From Solidesulfovibrio magneticus RS-1 (lineage in GTDB: Bacteria; Desulfobacterota; Desulfovibrionia; Desulfovibrionales; Desulfovibrionaceae): a stretch of DNA of 64,000 bases. The notes below the pieces were generated by a model. The model made no database searches, was not told the origin of the DNA, and saw only the letters and a list, made by a program, of their open reading frames with translations. The stretch's first letter is position 1; the number at the start of each line of letters is the position of its first letter. Below are positions 34,924 to 44,029 of this stretch, in pieces. The translations under genes were made by a program, and so were the position numbers. The stretch covers positions 1,674,001 through 1,738,000 of the forward strand of contig NC_012796.1 in assembly GCF_000010665.1 (NCBI RefSeq), in the 5' to 3' direction.

Positions 34924-35388
34924 ATGATTACGGGCCTTAGCCACATCACGTTTATCTGCCGCGACCTCGACCGCATGGAAGCCGTGCTGACCGGCGTCCT
35001 GGGGGCGCGGCGGGTCTACGACAGCGGCGAGGCCACGTTTTCCCTGTCCCGGGAGCGGTTTTATCTGGTCGGCGGGGAGGGTGACGACGGGCTGTGGCTG
35101 GCGGTCATGGAAGGCGAGCCCCTGGCCGAGCCGACCTACAACCACGTGGCCTTTGCCGTGGACGAAGCGGACTTCGAGGCCTGTCTGGCCCGCGTCCAGG
35201 CCCTGGGACTGACCTTTCGCCCGCCGCGCCTCCGGGTGGCCGGTGAGGGCCGGTCGCTATATTTTTACGACCACGACAACCATCTTTTCGAACTGCATAC
35301 CGGAACCTTGCCGGAGCGGCTGGCCCGCTACCGCCAGGGACGCGCCGCCGCCCCGGCCCCAACGCCCGACAACCCCGAAACCCCGTAA
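34924..35388 (+). CDS. fosX: FosX-type fosfomycin hydrolase
   Basis: 154 residues of the vicinal-oxygen-chelate family. It starts ITGLSHITFICRDLDRM and has the three metal ligands H7, H74 (YNHVAFAV) and E122 (NHLFELHTG). E44 in LSRERFYL is the general base typical of FosX, which hydrolyses the epoxide with water, unlike FosA/FosB, which need thiols. Length is slightly over the usual 133-140 residues because of a Pro-rich tail. It follows the two-component genes and precedes sdaA by 8 bp. Environmental FosX proteins may act on natural phosphonate epoxides; resistance in this organism is not shown. Confidence 0.9.
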   Translation: MITGLSHITFICRDLDRMEAVLTGVLGARRVYDSGEATFSLSRERFYLVGGEGDDGLWLAVMEGEPLAEPTYNHVAFAVDEADFEACLARVQALGLTFRPPRLRVAGEGRSLYFYDHDNHLFELHTGTLPERLARYRQGRAAAPAPTPDNPETP

Positions 35389-35396
35389 GGACCGTC

Positions 35397-36776
<1,380 letters not shown>

Positions 36777-36798
36777 CGCCGCGACCCTTGGGCGGCGT

Positions 36799-36826
36799 CC
36801 GGGGAACACGAACACGTGTTCCCCGG
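36799..36826. terminator. 12-bp palindrome between convergent genes
   Basis: CCGGGGAACACG and CGTGTTCCCCGG (36799-36810/36815-36826) are perfectly complementary with a four-base loop, between the ends of sdaA and the convergent gene at 36900. There is no T tract, so it may be a bidirectional pause site. Confidence 0.45.
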
Positions 36827-36899
36827 GCCATGGCCCAGCCAAGCGGGACTCGGCGGAAACAAGCTCCCGTCTTTATCAGAGCCGCCGTAGGCGTGCCGT

Positions 36900-37592
36900 T
36901 TAACTCGGCAGCATGTCCCGGGCCGTCGCCAGCACGGCCGAGTTGGTGAAATCGTCGCAACAGCCCACGGCCCGAACGGCCGTCTCGGCCATGGCCGCGG
37001 CAAAAGCCGCGCCGTTCGGGCCGTAGCGCTCGCCAAGATCCCATCGCAGGGTTTCACACAGGTAGTGGACGCATCGCGGCGACTTGGCCAGATACAAGGT
37101 GCAGCCGGTCTCGGTCAGATACGGGCAATAGCGCTCCGCATGTCGCGCGCCGGCCTGTCGCGCGTTGTCGTCCTCGGCGCGTTGCAGGCGGGAGAGCGCG
37201 CCCGCCAGTTCCATGGACAGGCTGGTTGGCCGGTAGAGCAGGTAGTCCGAGGGCGTGAACACGTCGCAGTGGCGGGCGTTGCAGCAGCCCACGGGCGGCC
37301 GGGCGCAGTCGTCGCGGCAGTAGTCCTTGGTGGCGGCGTTCTGGATGCGGTCGATCTGGCGGGTGTAGAGGGTGTAGCCGATGACGGCCCGGCGAAGGGG
37401 CGCGCCCAGCCGGCCGAGATAGGCGCTTAATCGGGCCACATGATGCCTGGCTAGTTCGTCGGAGAGGAAAGGGCGTGAGGTGGCGCAAAAACAGTCGAGG
37501 TCATCGTTTACGGCCGCATCGCTTCTGGTTGAAAGCGTGTCGAGCCATGATGCGATCCGCATTATTGCCTCATCTTGTAAGAAATGCTTCAT
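36900..37592 (-). CDS. Cys-rich protein of unknown function
   Basis: 230 residues from the ATG at 37592 (MKHFLQDEAIMRI), with an alternative ATG at 37607. It has about a dozen cysteines in spaced groups: DYCRDDCARPPVGCCNARHC, then YCPYLTETGCTLY and PRCVHYLCETL, then AVGCCDDF. The spacing recalls YkgJ-type CxxCxxCC proteins that may bind zinc or an iron-sulfur cluster, but it is not a clear match. It is a lone minus-strand gene. No function assigned. Confidence 0.65.
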   Translation of the reverse strand: MKHFLQDEAIMRIASWLDTLSTRSDAAVNDDLDCFCATSRPFLSDELARHHVARLSAYLGRLGAPLRRAVIGYTLYTRQIDRIQNAATKDYCRDDCARPPVGCCNARHCDVFTPSDYLLYRPTSLSMELAGALSRLQRAEDDNARQAGARHAERYCPYLTETGCTLYLAKSPRCVHYLCETLRWDLGERYGPNGAAFAAAMAETAVRAVGCCDDFTNSAVLATARDMLPS

Positions 37593-37607
37593 ATTTTCAT
37601 AGTGCAT

Positions 37608-37943
37608 AATAAAGGCTGAGAGTCGTTTTCGTAATTTATTGTGCCTCGATGTTGCGAGGCCTGCAAGAGGATAAGTTTGTTATTAGCAAGGGTGAAAATT
37701 TTATTTCTGTCCATTTTGCGGCTATCCAGCGTCGATGAATTTCGTTACGCGCGCGTTGTGATGAAAAGAAGCAGCTGTCGACCATGAGAAACGGCCAACG
37801 CCGGACGCCCCTGGGAATAGAGCATCCGGCGTTGACGGATTGGGAGGACTGGCGCGACGGGGCTTTCGTGTCGCGACCTGGAAGAACGCCTAGTGCGTTC
37901 CCTTCTCAACTCTATAATATATTTGCTTTTAAGGCACAGTAGA
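37608..37943. other. 336-bp gap, AT-rich with an inverted repeat
   Basis: AT-rich DNA around 37615-37740 is probably the promoter of the Cys-rich gene. An inverted repeat AACGCCGGA/TCCGGCGTT (about 37799 and 37831) and the AT-rich stretch 37910-37930 lie at the end of the cobalamin operon and may stop its transcript. A 53-codon open frame on the plus strand here has no ribosome site. Confidence 0.45.
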
Positions 37944-38657
37944 CTACCGTCGCCCCCGCTTGATGAGGCACAGCGACAGGTAGTGGGGCCGCTCGGGGGC
38001 GTTGTCCAGATCGCGCTCCACGGCCTCGCCGTCATGGCCCAGGCAGGTGACGAAGGTCGTGCCACGGGCTAGGCCCAAGCCGGCCAGCAAGGCGCGAAGC
38101 CGGGGGAAGCTTTTGTAGGCCTTTAAGATGACGGCGTTGTCGGCCGTTTCCAGGGCGGCCGCCAGCCGGCCGTCGTCGTCGATGCCCGAAGCCACCAGCA
38201 GGTTTTCGCCGGCCTCGACCAGCACCTGGCCGGTGCGGGCCGCCGCCGCCTGAAACGAGGTGATGCCGGGCACGATGTCCACGGCAAGGCCGGGCACAAG
38301 ATCGCGCAGGCGCGGGAGCACGTAGCCAAAGGTGCTGTAGAGCAGCGGATCACCCAGGGTAATAAAGGCCGCGTCGCGTCCGGCCGCCAGCACGGCGGCC
38401 ATGGCCGCGGCGTTTTTCGCCCAGGCCGCGTCCAGGGCGACTTGATCGCGGGTCATGGGAAAGGGCAGGCGGGTAAGGCTCCGGCTGGCCGGCAGGTGGG
38501 GGGCGACGATGGCCTCGGCGATGGAATAGTCGTTCTTGCTCGACGAGGCGGCAAAGACCGCGTCCACCGCGCCAAGAACGCGCACGGCCCTAAGCGTCAC
38601 CAGTTCCGGGTCGCCGGGGCCGACGCCGATGCCGTAGAGCGTGCCCGGGCGGGTCAT
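37944..38657 (-). CDS. cobI: Precorrin-2 C20-methyltransferase (cobalt-precorrin-2 type)
   Basis: 237 residues of the tetrapyrrole methylase family. It starts GTLYGIGVGPGDPELVTLRAV, has the ITLGDPLLYSTFGYVL segment and the VPGITSFQAAAAR loop that bind S-adenosylmethionine, all typical of CobI/CbiL. It adds the C20 methyl group in corrin ring synthesis. It is the last gene of the operon and overlaps the upstream binding-protein stop (ATGA). In an anaerobe the cobalt-bound form of the substrate is expected. Confidence 0.9.
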   Translation of the reverse strand: MTRPGTLYGIGVGPGDPELVTLRAVRVLGAVDAVFAASSSKNDYSIAEAIVAPHLPASRSLTRLPFPMTRDQVALDAAWAKNAAAMAAVLAAGRDAAFITLGDPLLYSTFGYVLPRLRDLVPGLAVDIVPGITSFQAAAARTGQVLVEAGENLLVASGIDDDGRLAAALETADNAVILKAYKSFPRLRALLAGLGLARGTTFVTCLGHDGEAVERDLDNAPERPHYLSLCLIKRGRR

Positions 38658-39580
38658 GACGGCCTCCCGGACAGCAGCCCGGCCAGGGTTTCCACGGCCG
38701 TCACGCTTCCCGGGCCGGGCCGGGAGAACAGCGCTTCGTCCACCACAAAGGCCCGGCCGTTTTGCACGCAGGGCAGCGTGGCGTACTCGGGCCGCTCGGC
38801 CATGGGCCGGGCTTCGGGGTTCATGGGGCCGCGCTGGGTGAGGCAGACGTCCGGGGCCAGACGCAGCAGTTCTTCGTCTGATAAACGCACGATTTTGTCC
38901 TTTGTCGCCACGGCGTTGATTCCGCCGGCTGTGGCGATCACGGCCGCCGCCATGGAGGCGTTTCCGGCAGCGAGCAGGCTGCCCGAGCGCACTTCGAAAA
39001 AGACCCTGGGCGGCGGGCCGTCCGGCCTTTTAACGGCAAGCAGGCGGTTGGTCAGGGCCTGGCGCAGGTTGCGCGCGGCGGTTTCGTCGCCGCACAAGAC
39101 GCCGATGCGGTCGATGGCGGAAAAAAGCGTGGAAAAATCCGAAACGGCAAAGACTGTCGTGGGAATGCCCAGGCCGGCCAGACGCGCGGCCGATTCCCGG
39201 GCCTCGCCCCGGCCGTCCATTTGCAGCACGAGATCCGGGCGCACGGCCAGGACGCGTTCGATGTTGGGGCGCATGTGGGTGCCGATGACCGGCAAATCCG
39301 GCTTGCCGCCCGGGGCTGGGTCGGCCTCGGTGCGGGCCACGATGCGGTCGGTAAGCCCCATGCCGGCCAGGATGTCCACGAACGCGCCGTAAAGCGGCAC
39401 GACGCGCCGGGCCGGAGCGGGCAGGGCGACGGTGTTGCCCAGGTCGTCGACGATGGCCGGGCCTTGGCTATGGGCCGCAGCGGCCGTAAGCAGACCGGCC
39501 AGCAGGCAGGCCGCCGCCGGCAGCCAAGGCCTGGGGCGCGCCGGTCTGGGGATGGGCAATGACGATGATGTCGGTTTCAT
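38654..39580 (-). CDS. Cobalamin/iron-siderophore-type ABC substrate-binding protein
   Basis: 308 residues from the ATG at 39580 (CGAGGA upstream). Residues 18-34 are a signal peptide (LPAAACLLAGLLTAAAAHS). The clamp-type fold is visible: IVDDLGNTVALPAPARRVVPLYG, then PDLPVIGTHMRPNIERVLAVRPDLVL, and a second lobe ending AFVVDEALFSRPGPG. It should feed the permease/ATPase pair just upstream. The first 113 bases overlap the 3' end of the ATPase gene in another frame, an unusually long overlap. Ligand is probably a cobamide or its precursor, from the operon. Confidence 0.85.
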   Translation of the reverse strand: MKPTSSSLPIPRPARPRPWLPAAACLLAGLLTAAAAHSQGPAIVDDLGNTVALPAPARRVVPLYGAFVDILAGMGLTDRIVARTEADPAPGGKPDLPVIGTHMRPNIERVLAVRPDLVLQMDGRGEARESAARLAGLGIPTTVFAVSDFSTLFSAIDRIGVLCGDETAARNLRQALTNRLLAVKRPDGPPPRVFFEVRSGSLLAAGNASMAAAVIATAGGINAVATKDKIVRLSDEELLRLAPDVCLTQRGPMNPEARPMAERPEYATLPCVQNGRAFVVDEALFSRPGPGSVTAVETLAGLLSGRPS

Positions 39581-40280
39581 AAATCCTCGAAAGGGTTTGC
39601 TGCGTAAAAACCTCGGCCGTGGGGCCGTCGGCCTCGATGCGGCCATCTTTGAGAAAAACCAGCCGCCCACAGAACAGCGCGGCCAGATTGATGTCGTGCA
39701 GGGCGGCCAGGATGGTGACCCCGGCCGCGTTTCGGGCGGCAAGCAAGCGGTAGAGGTCCATCTTGCGGGCAATGTCCAGGCTGGCCGAGGCTTCGTCCAG
39801 GAGCAAAATGCCGCTTTCCTGGGCCAGGGCCCGGGCGGCTAGCACCCGCTGGAACTCGCCGCCGGACAGCTCGTGAAGGCGTCTGTCGGCCAGTTCGCCT
39901 AGGCCCACGGCCTCCATGGCCGCCTCGGCCGCCCGGTGGTCGTCCGGGCCGTAGCCGCCCAGAAATCCGAGATACGGGTAACGCCCCATGAGCACCACCG
40001 AGCGTACGGCCAGCTCCCCGGCGTTTTCCCCGCGCTGGGGCACGGCGGCCACAAGCCTGGCCCGCTGCCGGTCGGTGAGTTCGGCCAGATCGCGCCCGGC
40101 CAGGGCCACCGTGCCGTCGCCGGGCGAAAGCACCCCGGACAAGGCCAGGAACAGGGTGGTCTTGCCCGCGCCGTTGGGGCCAAGGACGGCGACCATTTCG
40201 CCGGCGGCCACGTCCAGGTCAAGGCCGCCAAGGACGGCCCGGCCCCGGTAGCCGCTGGTCAGGTTGCGGCAGCGGATCAC
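39468..40280 (-). CDS. ABC transporter ATP-binding protein (BtuD/FecE type)
   Basis: 270 residues from a GTG at 40280 whose last bases form the stop of the permease gene (GTGA), so the two are coupled. Walker A GPNGAGKTT is at residues 34-42, the signature LSGGEFQRVLAARAL near 135 and Walker B ILLLDEASASLD follows, then the H-loop AALHDIN. The C-terminal 40 residues after YETDIIVIAHPQTGAPQ are Ala/Gly-rich and unusual; they are the part that overlaps the binding-protein gene. It powers import together with the permease. Confidence 0.92.
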   Translation of the reverse strand: MIRCRNLTSGYRGRAVLGGLDLDVAAGEMVAVLGPNGAGKTTLFLALSGVLSPGDGTVALAGRDLAELTDRQRARLVAAVPQRGENAGELAVRSVVLMGRYPYLGFLGGYGPDDHRAAEAAMEAVGLGELADRRLHELSGGEFQRVLAARALAQESGILLLDEASASLDIARKMDLYRLLAARNAAGVTILAALHDINLAALFCGRLVFLKDGRIEADGPTAEVFTQQTLSRIYETDIIVIAHPQTGAPQALAAGGGLPAGRSAYGRCGP

Positions 40281-41323
40281 GCCCGTCCTCCGCGCCCGGT
40301 CAGGAGCAGGAAGCAGAAAAACGGCCCGCCGAGCAGGGCGGTCACCACGCCGACCGGCAACTCCGCGCCGTCGGGCAGGATGACCCGGGCCAAGACGTCG
40401 GCGGCGCACAATAGCGCTCCGCCGGCCAGGGCGGCCTGGGGCACCAGCGACCCGTGTTCGCCGCCGTAAAGCCGCCGGCAGGCATGGGGGGCGATAAGCC
40501 CCACAAAGCCGATGACCCCGGAGACGGCCACGGCCCCGGCGGTTAAAAGGCTGGCCGCCCCAAGCAGGGCCAGCCGCGACCGGCCGGCGGCCACGCCGAG
40601 CTGCCGGGCCTGGCGTTCACCCAGGAGCAAAATGTCCAGTTCGCGAAGGAAAAGCCCCACGCCGGCCAGGCCAAGCAGCAGACAGGGGAGGAAAAGCGCC
40701 AGTTCGGCTCGGCCCTTGCCCTGAAATCCGCCCATGATCCAAAAAACAATGCCGGCCACGGATTCCTCGTTGAGCGCCTTGACCAGTGACAGCAGGGCGG
40801 ACAGGAAGGTGGCCGCCACGATGCCGGACAGGACCACGGTCTCGCGCCGCAGCCCGCCGGCCAGCCGGGACAGGGCCAGGACCGCGACCAGGGTCGCGCC
40901 GCCGCCGAGCAGGGCGCAGGCCGGAGTGGCCAGCGTCGATCCCAGGGCCGCGCCAAGGCCCAGCGTCAGGGACAAGGCCGCGCCAAAGGCCGAGCCGCCC
41001 GAGACGCCCAGGGTAAAGGGATCGGCCAGGGGATTTCGCAACACGCCCTGGAAGGCCGCGCCGGCCACGGCCAGGGCCGCGCCCACGCCGTAGGCCAAAA
41101 GCCCGCGCGTCAGCCGCAGTTCCATGACCACCGTGGGCAGGGCCGGATCGGCCGGAGCCGGGACGGCCAGGCCGGCCGCCCGGGACAGCACGGCGAGCAC
41201 GTCCCCCGGGGCGGCCGGATAGGCCCCGGCCAGACAGGCGGCGCTGAGCGCGGCCAGCCCGGCCAGGACAAGGGGCAGGGTCCGCTTCAGGACCCCGCCC
41301 CGGGGGAAGGCGTGTGGCGGCAT
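40277..41323 (-). CDS. ABC transporter permease, FecCD/BtuC family
   Basis: 348 residues with about ten membrane helices. FecCD landmarks are VVMELRLTRGLLAYGVGAALAVAG, then FQGVLRNPLADPFTLGVSGG, AFGAALSLTLG and the late VSGVIGFVGLIAPHACRRLYG. Its ATG shares one base with the cbiK stop. It belongs to the cobalamin-riboswitch operon, so a corrinoid substrate is likely, although the family also carries iron-siderophores and haem. Confidence 0.92.
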   Translation of the reverse strand: MPPHAFPRGGVLKRTLPLVLAGLAALSAACLAGAYPAAPGDVLAVLSRAAGLAVPAPADPALPTVVMELRLTRGLLAYGVGAALAVAGAAFQGVLRNPLADPFTLGVSGGSAFGAALSLTLGLGAALGSTLATPACALLGGGATLVAVLALSRLAGGLRRETVVLSGIVAATFLSALLSLVKALNEESVAGIVFWIMGGFQGKGRAELALFLPCLLLGLAGVGLFLRELDILLLGERQARQLGVAAGRSRLALLGAASLLTAGAVAVSGVIGFVGLIAPHACRRLYGGEHGSLVPQAALAGGALLCAADVLARVILPDGAELPVGVVTALLGGPFFCFLLLTGRGGRA

Positions 41324-42225
41324 TATTTCCCGGGCAGGGCGTCGAAGGTTGTCTTGAGGTGTTCAATCCAGATGTCGGCCACGCCGCCATGCTCGGCCGC
41401 GCCGGTCAGCACGGCCTTGGTCTCCACGCCGGCGGCGGCCAGCGTCGAGGCCAGTGAGTCCTTCTCCTTGCCGGCCATGTCGTTTCGGGCATGGTCGCCG
41501 GCCACGGCGAAAAGCGGCATGAGCCAGGCTTTCTTGACGTTTTTGGCCTTGAGTTCGGCCACCACGTCGTCAAAGGAGGGCGTGCCTTCCACGGTGGCGA
41601 CAAAGGCGTTCTTGTCCAGCCGCCACAGGCTGTACTGCAGAGCCGGATAGGCCATGTTGGCGGGATGTTCCGTGCCGTGGCCGACGAAAATGACGGCTTC
41701 GCCGGGCTTGCGGTCCTTGGGCGCGGCCTCAAGCAGCGCGGCGGCGGCCTTGGCGAAATCCTCGGCTGCAAACAACAGCGGCGCGGTCACCTCGACCCGG
41801 GACAGGCCCTTGGGCATACGCGAGAACGCGGCCGCCGTGCGCACGAGGTCGTGGTACTCGCTGCCCGGGACGGTTTGCAGGGAGAAAAGCGCCACGTCGG
41901 TGACGCCCTGATCGGGCAAGGCGGCCAGGGCCTCGGCCGGGGAGGGCACGCGTTTGCCGTCCTTGGCCAGCTTGGCCCGGATCATGGCGGCGGTGTAGCA
42001 CAGGCTCACGGGCACGCCGGGATAGGCGGCCTTGACCCGGGCCACCATCTTTTCGATGGCCGGGGCGGCTTCGGGCACGGTGGTGCCAAAGGCGGCGACG
42101 ACAATGGCTTTTTTCGGTTCCTTCCTGGCGTCGTGGCCGGCGGAAGCCGGGGCGGCCAGGGCCAGGACCAGGAACAGGGATAGGACGAGGCGCGCCAGCT
42201 GCGTAAGACGAGTCAGGCCAATCAT
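41323..42225 (-). CDS. cbiK: Exported sirohydrochlorin cobaltochelatase, CbiK type
   Basis: 300 residues from the ATG at 42225 (GGAGG 9 bases upstream). It has a signal peptide (LVLSLFLVLALAAPASAG), so it should be periplasmic like the CbiK-P enzyme known from Desulfovibrio vulgaris. The chelatase fold is clear: KKAIVVAAFGTTVPEAAPAIE, FSLQTVPGSEYHDLV, the metal-binding His in VIFVGHGTEHPANMAYPAL and a late AGDHARNDMAG. Known enzymes insert cobalt (or iron) into sirohydrochlorin; why one is exported is unresolved, and a haem- or cobalt-transport role has been proposed. It is the first gene behind the cobalamin riboswitch. Confidence 0.92.
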   Translation of the reverse strand: MIGLTRLTQLARLVLSLFLVLALAAPASAGHDARKEPKKAIVVAAFGTTVPEAAPAIEKMVARVKAAYPGVPVSLCYTAAMIRAKLAKDGKRVPSPAEALAALPDQGVTDVALFSLQTVPGSEYHDLVRTAAAFSRMPKGLSRVEVTAPLLFAAEDFAKAAAALLEAAPKDRKPGEAVIFVGHGTEHPANMAYPALQYSLWRLDKNAFVATVEGTPSFDDVVAELKAKNVKKAWLMPLFAVAGDHARNDMAGKEKDSLASTLAAAGVETKAVLTGAAEHGGVADIWIEHLKTTFDALPGK

Positions 42226-42340
42226 GACAGGTAACCTCCACGGAAATGGAGGGCTCTTGAGGATAGCGGACGGGAGACGAAAAAGCGCCCGAAGCCGCGT
42301 CCCGGCCGGCAAAAGCCCTCGTTGCCGGCGGGATGTGCCA

Positions 42341-42505
42341 GAACCCGGGCAGGTCTTCCGGCTTGTTCCATCGGCCCCGGCCTTCCCGAGAAGTGCTTCC
42401 CAGTGGCGCGCGTGGAGGCCGACCTTTGCGTGGAACTGACGGCGGCGGGACCGCTCCCGATTTGAACGGGATTCCCTATTAAGCCCGTGAGGGCGCCCAG
42501 GTCGA
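42341..42505 (-). promoter_or_regulatory. Cobalamin riboswitch
   Basis: On the minus strand the conserved core elements occur in order: AATAGGGAATCCCG with AAATCGGGAGCGGTCCCGCC (P3-P6 core), then GCGCCACTGGGAAGCA, GAAGGCCGGGGCCGATG and the 3' box GGAAGACCTGCC, with the outer stem formed by CTGGGC/GCCCGG. This is the B12-box riboswitch. Downstream, the hairpin GCCGGCAA/TTGCCGGC and a TTTTT run (about 42280-42330) may be the expression platform. It should shut down cbiK, the ABC genes and cobI when cobalamin is plentiful. Confidence 0.93.
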
Positions 42506-42538
42506 TTTCCGGGGAGGTAGCCGGGGGGCGGCCGCCTG

Positions 42539-42901
42539 TCAAGGCGCGGGGGTGGGCGCAGGGTTGGGCTTGATGAAGCCGCGCTTGATAAATATGTCGT
42601 AATCGGCTTTTTTGGTGAAAAGCGTGGGAATTTTGAGCGTTTCGAGATTCTGCATGAGGATTTGGACGGTACCCTTGTTGGCCTTGGGATTCATGACCAC
42701 GATGGCCACGTCCTTGGCCATGGCCAGCCGCTCGGCCACGTCCCAGGCGGCGGTTTCGGGCGCGCCGCCGTTGACCTTGTAGGCGTCCACGCCGACCTCG
42801 ATGACGGCGGCCCGGGCCGGTCCGGCCAGCCAGGCCAGGCAGACGAGCGCCAGGGCGAGGCAGCCGCCCAAAAGGCGGGCATGTCTGGACAGGCTGGTCA
42901 T
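42539..42901 (-). CDS. Small exported protein, possibly ExbD/TolR-like periplasmic fold
   Basis: 120 residues from the ATG at 42901. The N-terminus has a signal-like helix (LLGGCLALALVCLAWLAGPARA). The rest, from AAVIEVGVDAYKVNGG through VAIVVMNPKANKGTVQILMQNLETL, recalls the periplasmic domain of ExbD/TolR, but there is no ExbB partner, so the likeness may be fortuitous. It ends in a Pro-rich tail. It lies upstream of the riboswitch and is thus not part of the B12 operon. The ribosome site is weak. Confidence 0.6.
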   Translation of the reverse strand: MTSLSRHARLLGGCLALALVCLAWLAGPARAAVIEVGVDAYKVNGGAPETAAWDVAERLAMAKDVAIVVMNPKANKGTVQILMQNLETLKIPTLFTKKADYDIFIKRGFIKPNPAPTPAP

Positions 42902-42947
42902 TTGGGCGTAAGGAATTTTTTCACAAAAACATTTCTGGGGGTTCGCC

Positions 42948-43061
42948 GTGAAATTTGATTTCGCCGGGCTTATCGTGCTGTTCGGGTTTGCGACCATTTT
43001 TATTTCCCTGCTGCTGATCAAGTCCCAGCAGGCCAACAAGCCCAAGGATCAGGACTGGTAG
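42948..43061 (+). CDS. Small single-helix membrane protein
   Basis: 37 residues starting with GTG at 42948 (GGGGG 7 bases upstream) and ending TAG at 43059-43061. It has one strongly hydrophobic helix (FAGLIVLFGFATIFISLLLI) followed by a polar tail (KSQQANKPKDQDW). A rho-independent terminator lies 28 bp after the stop, which supports a real transcript. It is divergent from the exported protein at 42539-42901, 46 bp away. No function known. Confidence 0.55.
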   Translation: MKFDFAGLIVLFGFATIFISLLLIKSQQANKPKDQDW

Positions 43062-43088
43062 AGCGGCCATTGGCTAGGCTTTTATGAA

Positions 43089-43121
43089 GCGGCGGGCGGC
43101 GTTGGCCGACCGCCGCTTTTT
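43089..43121 (+). terminator. Rho-independent terminator after the small membrane protein
   Basis: GCGGCGG (43089-43095) pairs with CCGCCGC (43110-43116), with GGC/GCC inside, followed by TTTTT. Confidence 0.75.
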
Positions 43122-43258
43122 GTTGGGCCGTTTTCTTGCTCGGTAAGCCTCCGGGCGGCGTTGCGTTCCATCCGCCTAGGCGACCCCAGGCGCTTCAATG
43201 GCCCTGAGCGGACAGCCTGCCGGCCGCTAGGGCCTTCCCGGCCCGCTTGGCGCAGTGC

Positions 43259-43678
43259 CTACTTGAGCGAGCCTATCTTGCCGAATTTATTGGATTCCGC
43301 CCGATAGAAAACGTTTTCGATGACCTTGTCGTTGCCGACGTCCTTGTAGTCGATGCGCACGGGCGAGCCGTCTTCTTTGACCTTACGGAAGAAGTCGGCG
43401 ATGTTTTTGAATTTATCCGAGCGCAGTCCGGGATCGACGACAAAGAATCCCTGGCTGGTGACGATGGTCAGGACGTTTTTCGTTTCCTGCACTTCCTCGA
43501 CCAGGGCCGTGGTTTTCTTGTACTTCACCGCCAGGCTGTCCTCGGTGATGAAGTCCATGACGTAGTAGGCGGCGACGATAAAGAGCAGAAAGGAAACGAG
43601 CAGGAGCACTTTTCCTTTGTTGACGGCAAAGTCGCCGATGAATTGCCGCAGGCGATCCAGTTTTGTCTTGTCGATCAT
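43259..43678 (-). CDS. Membrane-anchored hypothetical protein
   Basis: 139 residues from the ATG at 43678, with CGAGGCGC upstream; a longer open frame to 43987 is not supported by a ribosome site. A cytoplasmic stretch (MIDKTKLDRLRQFIGDFAVNKG) is followed by one membrane helix (KVLLLVSFLLFIVAAYYVM) and an extracytoplasmic domain of about 95 residues with the motif VTSQGFFVVDPGLRSDKF. No family recognised. It stands alone between small genes. Confidence 0.65.
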   Translation of the reverse strand: MIDKTKLDRLRQFIGDFAVNKGKVLLLVSFLLFIVAAYYVMDFITEDSLAVKYKKTTALVEEVQETKNVLTIVTSQGFFVVDPGLRSDKFKNIADFFRKVKEDGSPVRIDYKDVGNDKVIENVFYRAESNKFGKIGSLK

Positions 43679-44029
43679 AGCGCCTCGTTGCGCCGGCGGG
43701 CCGGGTGGGCCGCCGGGCGGGTGGTCGCCCAGGGCTATACCATCGTTGCGCCGTGGAAAAAAGGGGGGGATTTGGGGGCATGCCGGCCGGACCGGCGCGC
43801 CCTCCCTCGACTTCGGGCCGGCAGGCCGGTCGTTGGCCACAGATGGTGCACGTCGCATCCTCAAAAAAGCGACAGCGGTGTTTGTGGAACAAGAGCACGA
43901 AAAATAAAAGTTTTTCGTAAGTTCCAGCGCATTTTCCAAGGGACGCGCCACCCGCCGCCTCAACGCGGCGGCAGCCTCGCAGACCATGATGGACGCGAAG
44001 CTGCCGCTGGTTGGTCCCCAGACTGGAAC

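Noticed and set aside
37782-37940. Small plus-strand open frame of about 53 codons
   Set aside because: No ribosome site, overlaps an inverted repeat at the end of the cobalamin operon and has no recognisable features.
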